This document shows, in pieces, positions 22,261 to 26,402 of a stretch of DNA of 26,402 nucleotides; the stretch's first letter is position 1; the number at the start of each line of letters is the position of its first letter. Under the pieces are notes generated by a model. It saw nothing but the letters and a program-made list of their open reading frames with translations. It ran no database searches and was not told the DNA's origin. The translations under genes and the position numbers were made by a program. The stretch comes from Pelagihabitans sp037969055. GTDB taxonomy: Bacteria; Bacteroidota; Bacteroidia; Flavobacteriales; Flavobacteriaceae. The DNA lies in assembly GCA_037969055.1 (NCBI GenBank), contig JBBKWR010000132.1:1-26402 (forward strand), in the 5' to 3' direction.

Positions 22261-22566
22261 TCAGACTTTAATCTCGACCTCGACACCACTGGGAAGTTCT
22301 AACTTCATCAAGGCATCAATAGTCTTGGAGGAGGAGCTATATATATCCAACAATCTTTTGTATGAATTTAGCTCGAACTGCTCCCTTGATTTCTTGTTCA
22401 CGTGAGGGGAACGCAAAACTGTAAATATCTTTTTGTGTGTTGGCAATGGAATAGGCCCCGTAACCACCGCACCGGTTGTTTTTACCGTTTTTACGATCTT
22501 TTCGGCAGACTTGTCGACCAAATTGTGATCATAAGATTTCAATTTTATTCTGATTTTTTGACTCAT
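22261..22566 (-). CDS. rpsJ: Ribosomal protein S10
   Basis: Small-subunit head protein uS10, which also pairs with NusB/NusG in antitermination in E. coli. The 101-residue protein starts MSQKIRIKLKSYDHNLVDKS. It carries the signature GPIPLPTHKKIFTVLRSPHV and the loop NKKSREQFELNSYKR. It is joined to fusA (10 bp) rather than to rplC (264 bp away), so it behaves as the last gene of a str-type cluster. Confidence 0.98.
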   Translation of the reverse strand: MSQKIRIKLKSYDHNLVDKSAEKIVKTVKTTGAVVTGPIPLPTHKKIFTVLRSPHVNKKSREQFELNSYKRLLDIYSSSSKTIDALMKLELPSGVEVEIKV

Positions 22567-22576
22567 CTCTTAAAAA

Positions 22577-24703
22577 TTAAGCGGTTACGCCTTTGGTTGC
22601 CTTGATCACTTCTTCCGAAATATTCGATGGGGTCTCTGCATAGTGTGAAAACTCCATTGTGGAGGTCGCCCTACCTGAGGAAAGGGTCCGTAACGAAGTT
22701 ACATAGCCGAACATCTCTGAAAGCGGCACTGTACCTTTGATCACTTTTGCGCCAGCCCTATCGCCCATGTTGGTAATGGTTCCCCTTCTACGGTTCAAAT
22801 CGCCAACAATATCGCCCATATTCTCCTCTGGCGTAAGTACCTCGATCTTCATAATTGGCTCCAACAACACCGCCCGAGCAGATTTTGCAGCTGCCTTATA
22901 CCCTATTTTGGCGGCCAGTTCGAATGACAATGAATCAGAATCCACTGCATGGAAAGAACCATCTCTAAGGGTAACCTTCATACCATCCATTTCGAATCCG
23001 GCCAAAGGACCATTTTTCATGGCTTCCTTAAATCCTTTTTCAACGGAAGGAATAAATTCCCTAGGGATATTACCCCCTTTGATCACGTTCACAAATTCCA
23101 ACCCTGGTTTACCTTCCTCGGCTGGGCCCATGGTAAATACGATATCAGCAAACTTTCCACGTCCACCCGATTGTTTCTTGTAAACTTCCCTGTGGTCCGC
23201 ATCTTTAGTAAGCGCCTCTTTATACTCCACTTGGGGCTGTCCTTGATTGACCTCTACCTTAAATTCCCTTCTCAAACGATCAACGATAATATCCAAATGT
23301 AGTTCCCCCATTCCGGAAATAATCGTTTGTCCGGAGGCCTCATCGGTCTTTACTTGGAAAGTAGGATCTTCCTCGGCCAATTTGGCCAAAGACATTCCCA
23401 ATTTATCAACATCGGCCTTTGTTTTGGGCTCAACGGCGATACCGATAACGGGATCTGGAAAATTCATGCTTTCCAGTACGATGGGATGTTTTTCAGCGGA
23501 AAGTGTATCGCCTGTTTTAATATCCTTGAATCCCACGGCGGCACCTATATCCCCAGCTTCAATATAATCTATTGCATTTTGCTTGTTGGCATGCATCTGG
23601 TATATCCTGGAAATACGCTCCTTATTGCCTGAACGATTGTTCAATACATAAGATCCAGCGTCCAACCTACCGGAATAGGCCCTAAAGAATGCCAAACGCC
23701 CTACAAAGGGATCCGTGGCTATCTTAAAGGCAAGTGCGGCAAAAGGTTCTTTTACGTCAGGTTTCCTAGATTCCGGTTTTTCGGTATCTGGGTTTATGCC
23801 TACGATGGCTTCCTTATCCATTGGGGAGGGCAAGTACCGGCATACGGCATCCAGTAAAAACTGGACCCCTTTATTTTTAAAAGAGGAGCCACAGATCATC
23901 GGAATGATGCTCATGTCCATAACAGCGGCCCTTAAGGCAGCATGTATTTCATCTTCAGTAATGGAATCTTCATCTTCGAAGAATTTTTCCATCAAAGTTT
24001 CGTCATATTCGGCCACCGCTTCGATAAGCTCGGCACGATATTTCTTCACCTCAGGCAGCATGTCCTCTGGTATGTCAACCACATCAAAAGTGGCGCCCAA
24101 ATCATCTTCATTCCAGATAATGGCTCGGTTTTTCACCAAATCAACAACACCTTTAAAATCGGCCTCATCCCCAATTGGCAAAACAATGGGCACGGCATTT
24201 GATTTCAACATTTCCTTGATCTGCTTACAGACCATCATAAAGTCGGCACCTTGTCTGTCCATCTTATTGACAAAGCCCATTCTTGGCACTTTATAGTTAT
24301 CGGCAAGCCTCCAGTTGGTCTCGGATTGGGGCTCAACCCCGTCGACCGCACTAAAAAGAAAGACCAAACCGTCCAAGACGCGCAAGGATCTGTTTACCTC
24401 AACGGTAAAATCAACGTGGCCAGGGGTATCGATAATATTGAAGTGATAGGCCATTGTATCTTCGATCGGCTGTCCATTCTTAGTTGGAAATTTCCAATTG
24501 CAGGTTGTCGCCGCTGAAGTAATGGTAATACCACGTTCCTGCTCTTGCTCCATCCAGTCCATAGTGGCAGCACCATCATGAACCTCTCCGATTTTATGGC
24601 TTACCCCTGTATAATAAAGGATACGCTCGGTGGTCGTGGTCTTGCCCGCATCGATGTGCGCTGCAATACCTATATTTCTTGTATATTTTAAATCCCTAGC
24701 CAT
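22577..24703 (-). CDS. fusA: Translation elongation factor G
   Basis: GTPase that drives tRNA-mRNA translocation and, with RRF, ribosome recycling. The 708 residues cover all five EF-G domains. Nucleotide-binding motifs are AHIDAGKT (15-22), the switch I segment EQERGITI (53-60), DTPGH (92-96, with the catalytic His96) and NKMD (146-149). Domain IV has GGRGKFADIVFTMGP and the domain V end has VLTPEENMGDIVGDLNRRRG. A short insert (about 71-85) precedes the G3 motif. It is packed between rpsG (5 bp) and rpsJ (10 bp). tuf, which follows fusA in many bacteria, is absent. Confidence 0.98.
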   Translation of the reverse strand: MARDLKYTRNIGIAAHIDAGKTTTTERILYYTGVSHKIGEVHDGAATMDWMEQEQERGITITSAATTCNWKFPTKNGQPIEDTMAYHFNIIDTPGHVDFTVEVNRSLRVLDGLVFLFSAVDGVEPQSETNWRLADNYKVPRMGFVNKMDRQGADFMMVCKQIKEMLKSNAVPIVLPIGDEADFKGVVDLVKNRAIIWNEDDLGATFDVVDIPEDMLPEVKKYRAELIEAVAEYDETLMEKFFEDEDSITEDEIHAALRAAVMDMSIIPMICGSSFKNKGVQFLLDAVCRYLPSPMDKEAIVGINPDTEKPESRKPDVKEPFAALAFKIATDPFVGRLAFFRAYSGRLDAGSYVLNNRSGNKERISRIYQMHANKQNAIDYIEAGDIGAAVGFKDIKTGDTLSAEKHPIVLESMNFPDPVIGIAVEPKTKADVDKLGMSLAKLAEEDPTFQVKTDEASGQTIISGMGELHLDIIVDRLRREFKVEVNQGQPQVEYKEALTKDADHREVYKKQSGGRGKFADIVFTMGPAEEGKPGLEFVNVIKGGNIPREFIPSVEKGFKEAMKNGPLAGFEMDGMKVTLRDGSFHAVDSDSLSFELAAKIGYKAAAKSARAVLLEPIMKIEVLTPEENMGDIVGDLNRRRGTITNMGDRAGAKVIKGTVPLSEMFGYVTSLRTLSSGRATSTMEFSHYAETPSNISEEVIKATKGVTA

Positions 24704-24708
24704 CTTGA

Positions 24709-25185
24709 TTAAAATCTAAAGTGTGAGAATGCTTTGTTGGCCTCGGCCATTTTGTGGGTATCCATCCTTTTTTTGACGGCAGCCCCTTCTTCTTTAGAAG
24801 CGGCCAGAATTTCACCGGCCAATTTCAACGCCATTCCCTTTTCATTGCGTTTCCTTGCATAGCTGATCAACCACTTCATTGCAGTGGAAATCTTTCTATC
24901 CGGGCGGATCTGCATGGGTATCTGAAAAGTAGCTCCTCCGACCCTTCTGCTCCGTACTTCTACATGGGGCATAACGTTCGACAATGCATCTTTCCATAAT
25001 TCCAATGACGATTTCTCTTCATCGGTCTTTTTTTCTTCGACAACGTCCATCGCATCATAGAATACACCAAATGCAACGGATTTTTTACCGTCCCACATCA
25101 TCATGTTCACGAAACGGGTCACCAATTGGTCATTAAATCTGGGATCTGGCAATAACGGCCTTTTCTTTGCCTGCTTTTTTCTCAT
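24709..25185 (-). CDS. rpsG: Ribosomal protein S7
   Basis: Small-subunit protein uS7, which nucleates the 30S head and contacts the E-site tRNA; in E. coli it represses the str operon. The 158-residue protein starts MRKKQAKKRPLLPDPRFNDQ. It has the signature DPRFNDQLVTRFVNMMMWDG followed by KKSVAFGVFYDAMD, and GGATFQIPMQIRPDRK. It lies 88 bp after rpsL, across a heptad-repeat element, and 5 bp before fusA. Confidence 0.98.
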   Translation of the reverse strand: MRKKQAKKRPLLPDPRFNDQLVTRFVNMMMWDGKKSVAFGVFYDAMDVVEEKKTDEEKSSLELWKDALSNVMPHVEVRSRRVGGATFQIPMQIRPDRKISTAMKWLISYARKRNEKGMALKLAGEILAASKEEGAAVKKRMDTHKMAEANKAFSHFRF

Positions 25186-25194
25186 GCTAAAAAA

Positions 25195-25265
25195 TTTCGG
25201 GATTCAGGTTTCAAGTTTTGGGTTCCAATAAACGAACACCTTAATACTTTAACCTAAAACCCTTT
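25195..25265 (-). repeat. Two opposed heptad arrays, rpsL/rpsG spacer
   Basis: The left array (25195-25229) reads TTTCGGG, ATTCAGG, TTTCAAG, TTTTGGG, TTCCAAT (consensus nTTCnnG, or AGGTTnn in another phase). The right array (25238-25265) reads ACCTTAA, TACTTTA, ACCTAAA, ACCCTTT, whose reverse complement carries the same AGGTTnn pattern. GGGTTC and GAACACC flank the centre. It fills nearly the whole 88-bp spacer. Confidence 0.75.
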
Positions 25266-25273
25266 GATTCATC

Positions 25274-25648
25274 CTATTTCTTTGGGCGTTTTGCTCCGTA
25301 TTTAGATCTTCGTTGGGTCCTGCCCGCAACACCTGCGGTGTCGAGTGCGCCCCTTACGATATGATATCTAACGCCTGGCAAATCCTTCACCCTTCCGCCC
25401 CTTACTAATACTATCGAGTGCTCTTGCAAATTGTGTCCTTCTCCAGGGATGTACGCGTTCACCTCTTTCCCGTTGGTCAACCGAACCCTAGCCACTTTTC
25501 TCATGGCAGAGTTAGGTTTCTTAGGCGTGGTGGTGTAGACACGGGTACAAACCCCCCTTCGTTGGGGACACGAATCCAAAGCAGCCGATTTACTCTTCTT
25601 AGTAATCGTGGTCCTTCCTATTCGTACTAATTGTGATATTGTTGGCAT
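25274..25648 (-). CDS. rpsL: Ribosomal protein S12
   Basis: Small-subunit protein uS12, at the decoding centre, a determinant of accuracy and streptomycin response. The 124-residue protein starts MPTISQLVRIGRTTITKKSK. It has the signature TTPKKPNSAMRKVARV with Lys43, and RGGRVKDLPGVRYH with Lys88, so the classical streptomycin-resistance positions are wild type. Asp89, the residue methylthiolated in many bacteria, is present. It is the first gene of the superoperon and starts about 40 bases after the inferred transcription start. Confidence 0.98.
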   Translation of the reverse strand: MPTISQLVRIGRTTITKKSKSAALDSCPQRRGVCTRVYTTTPKKPNSAMRKVARVRLTNGKEVNAYIPGEGHNLQEHSIVLVRGGRVKDLPGVRYHIVRGALDTAGVAGRTQRRSKYGAKRPKK

Positions 25649-25674
25649 ACTATATTTAGATGTATAAAATACTT

Positions 25675-25690
25675 CCCCTTATTTAAGGGG
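25675..25690 (-). other. Hairpin at the 5' end of the rpsL transcript
   Basis: CCCCTT-ATTT-AAGGGG is a perfect 6-bp stem with a 4-base loop. It starts 4 bases after the -7 promoter element on the minus strand, so it would form at the very 5' end of the mRNA. Such a stem could protect the transcript from 5'-end-dependent decay (inference). Confidence 0.7.
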
Positions 25691-25693
25691 TGG

Positions 25694-25724
25694 CAAATGT
25701 AGTAATAATTTCTAAAAATTCAAA
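25694..25724 (-). promoter_or_regulatory. Promoter of the ribosomal superoperon
   Basis: On the minus strand TTTG (25721-25724) is followed after 19 bp by TACATTTG (25694-25701). These match the Bacteroidetes primary-sigma consensus, -33 TTTG and -7 TAnnTTTG, at normal spacing. Transcription would start near 25687-25691, giving a leader of about 40 bases before the rpsL ATG. This is the best promoter match in the window. Confidence 0.8.
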
Positions 25725-26024
25725 TGGAAGTATTTTTATTTTTTACTGCTTTTCTAAAAGAATTATGCCGCACAACCTCAAGCCCTAAAAAAAACGACAA
25801 TTAAAGTGATATAATAAAACCCGTAGAGACCTGTTAATACTCCAAAAAACGTACAATTACAATCAATTAAACAGATTTATAATAGTTGGCACTCCATATT
25901 TAAGGGAAGGGCAGATCAGGAAACTTTGGAAGTATACAGTTGTGCCATGTGGTCTACCCCAGTCAAAAGAACAGATGCAGCTATGCGTCTTAATCCATTC
26001 GGACCCTAATTGATCTAGGACCGC
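25725..26024. other. Spacer upstream of the rpsL promoter; no gene identified
   Basis: This AT-rich spacer of about 300 bp separates the partial gene on the right from the rpsL promoter. I see no tRNA, clear terminator or repeat. Two frames are open without a convincing start: plus strand about 25823-26009 (roughly 60 codons, ending TDAAMRLNPFGP and a stop; only a 20-codon stretch follows an ATG), and a minus-strand frame of about 51 codons continuing directly after the stop at 26025. Neither translation resembles a family I know. Confidence 0.4.
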
Positions 26025-26402
26025 TTAATGTTCGAGCGAATTTGCAAAAGCAAGTAGATTTACAAGTCCTTTTTTGTCATTAATATCAATACCTTTATTA
26101 TTGATGAATTCTTTGATCTCTTTTTCGTGCGCCTCCCCAAACGCTTTTAGCAACACTGATTTCCTTAACTTGACGGGTTTGGGCAATTCGCCGCTGGTAC
26201 TTAAATAATAGGTATCAATTGCAATAAATCTATGGGGAAACGACGTGCCCAAAGAGGTTTTGGCTGGTTTTCCCTCTTTAAAAACGATTTCCCTTCCTTG
26301 ATAAAGTTGATACACCTCCCCGGAGTACATAACCATTAGATATCCATCCGTCTCCTTATTATCGATATTTAGATATTTTTTGAAAAGAAACGTGTCCCCA
26401 TT
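26025..26402 (-). CDS. Unrecognised protein, C-terminal part (5' end outside window)
   Basis: The minus-strand frame is open from the window edge to a TAA at 26025, giving 125 residues. The first ATG inside (26336) is therefore probably internal: the codons before it, up to the edge, are also sense. The visible part is soluble and charged, with MYSGEVYQLYQGREIVFKEG, then RFIAIDTYYLSTSGELPKPV, LRKSVLLKAFGEAHEKEIKEF and a leucine-rich end. Flavobacteria have many small secreted proteins with a similar plan (a beta region, then a helical region of the type KSVLKAL...IKEFI...KGLVNLL). That resemblance is impression only. It is co-directional with rpsL but separated by 376 bp. Confidence 0.6.
   Translation of the reverse strand, partial: NGDTFLFKKYLNIDNKETDGYLMVMYSGEVYQLYQGREIVFKEGKPAKTSLGTSFPHRFIAIDTYYLSTSGELPKPVKLRKSVLLKAFGEAHEKEIKEFINNKGIDINDKKGLVNLLAFANSLEH

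Noticed and set aside
25823..26009. Plus-strand open frame of about 60 codons upstream of rpsL as a gene
   Set aside because: It has no start codon except for a 20-codon stretch, no recognisable family, and the opposite strand is also open over part of the same DNA.

Overview
The window is a chromosomal segment from a member of the Bacteroidetes, most likely a marine-type Flavobacteriaceae (inference). Three things point there. First, the gene order is rpsL-rpsG-fusA-rpsJ-S10-spc-alpha-rplQ followed by carA, eno and gltA, with no tuf, map or adk. Second, almost no start codon has a Shine-Dalgarno sequence. Third, the promoter in front of rpsL has the Bacteroidetes form (TTTG, 19 bp, TAnnTTTG), and L36 is the zinc-less form typical of the group.

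Layout, left to right. Positions 1-284 (+) are the 3' end of a BCCT-family transporter gene, cut by the window edge. All other genes are on the minus strand, so transcription runs from high to low coordinates. At the far right (26025-26402) is the C-terminal part of an unrecognised gene. After a 376-bp spacer carrying a good promoter, the ribosomal superoperon runs from rpsL (25648) to rplQ (8049). It contains 28 ribosomal protein genes plus fusA, secY, infA and rpoA. A clear terminator closes it at 7991-8025. Next come carA, eno (with its own strong terminator), a divergent GT5 glycogen/starch-synthase-like gene, citrate synthase (terminator at 2290-2325), and two guanidino-group-modifying enzymes: a DDAH/arginine-deiminase-like protein and CtlX.

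The superoperon supplies most ribosomal proteins, the translocase EF-G, initiation factor IF-1, the SecY channel and the RNA polymerase alpha subunit. The genes after it serve central metabolism: carbamoyl phosphate, glycolysis, TCA entry, glucan synthesis and arginine/citrulline turnover.

The most unusual structure is in the spacers of the superoperon. Most are under 20 bp. Every spacer longer than 40 bp between rpsL and rpoA (rpsL/rpsG, rpsJ/rplC, rpsN/rpsH, rpsM/rpsK, rpsK/rpsD) holds degenerate DNA with a 7-bp period. It is usually arranged as an array, a palindromic centre and a complementary inverted array, so it could fold into an imperfect hairpin. The heptad sequence differs between spacers but the period and layout are kept. 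Other points of note are a 72-bp tandem repeat encoding a long charged tail on L17, a terminator-like hairpin between rpsJ and rplC, and a lone AGGAG in front of rplW. I see no insertion sequence, CRISPR array, tRNA or rRNA, and no complete new defence or biosynthetic system.
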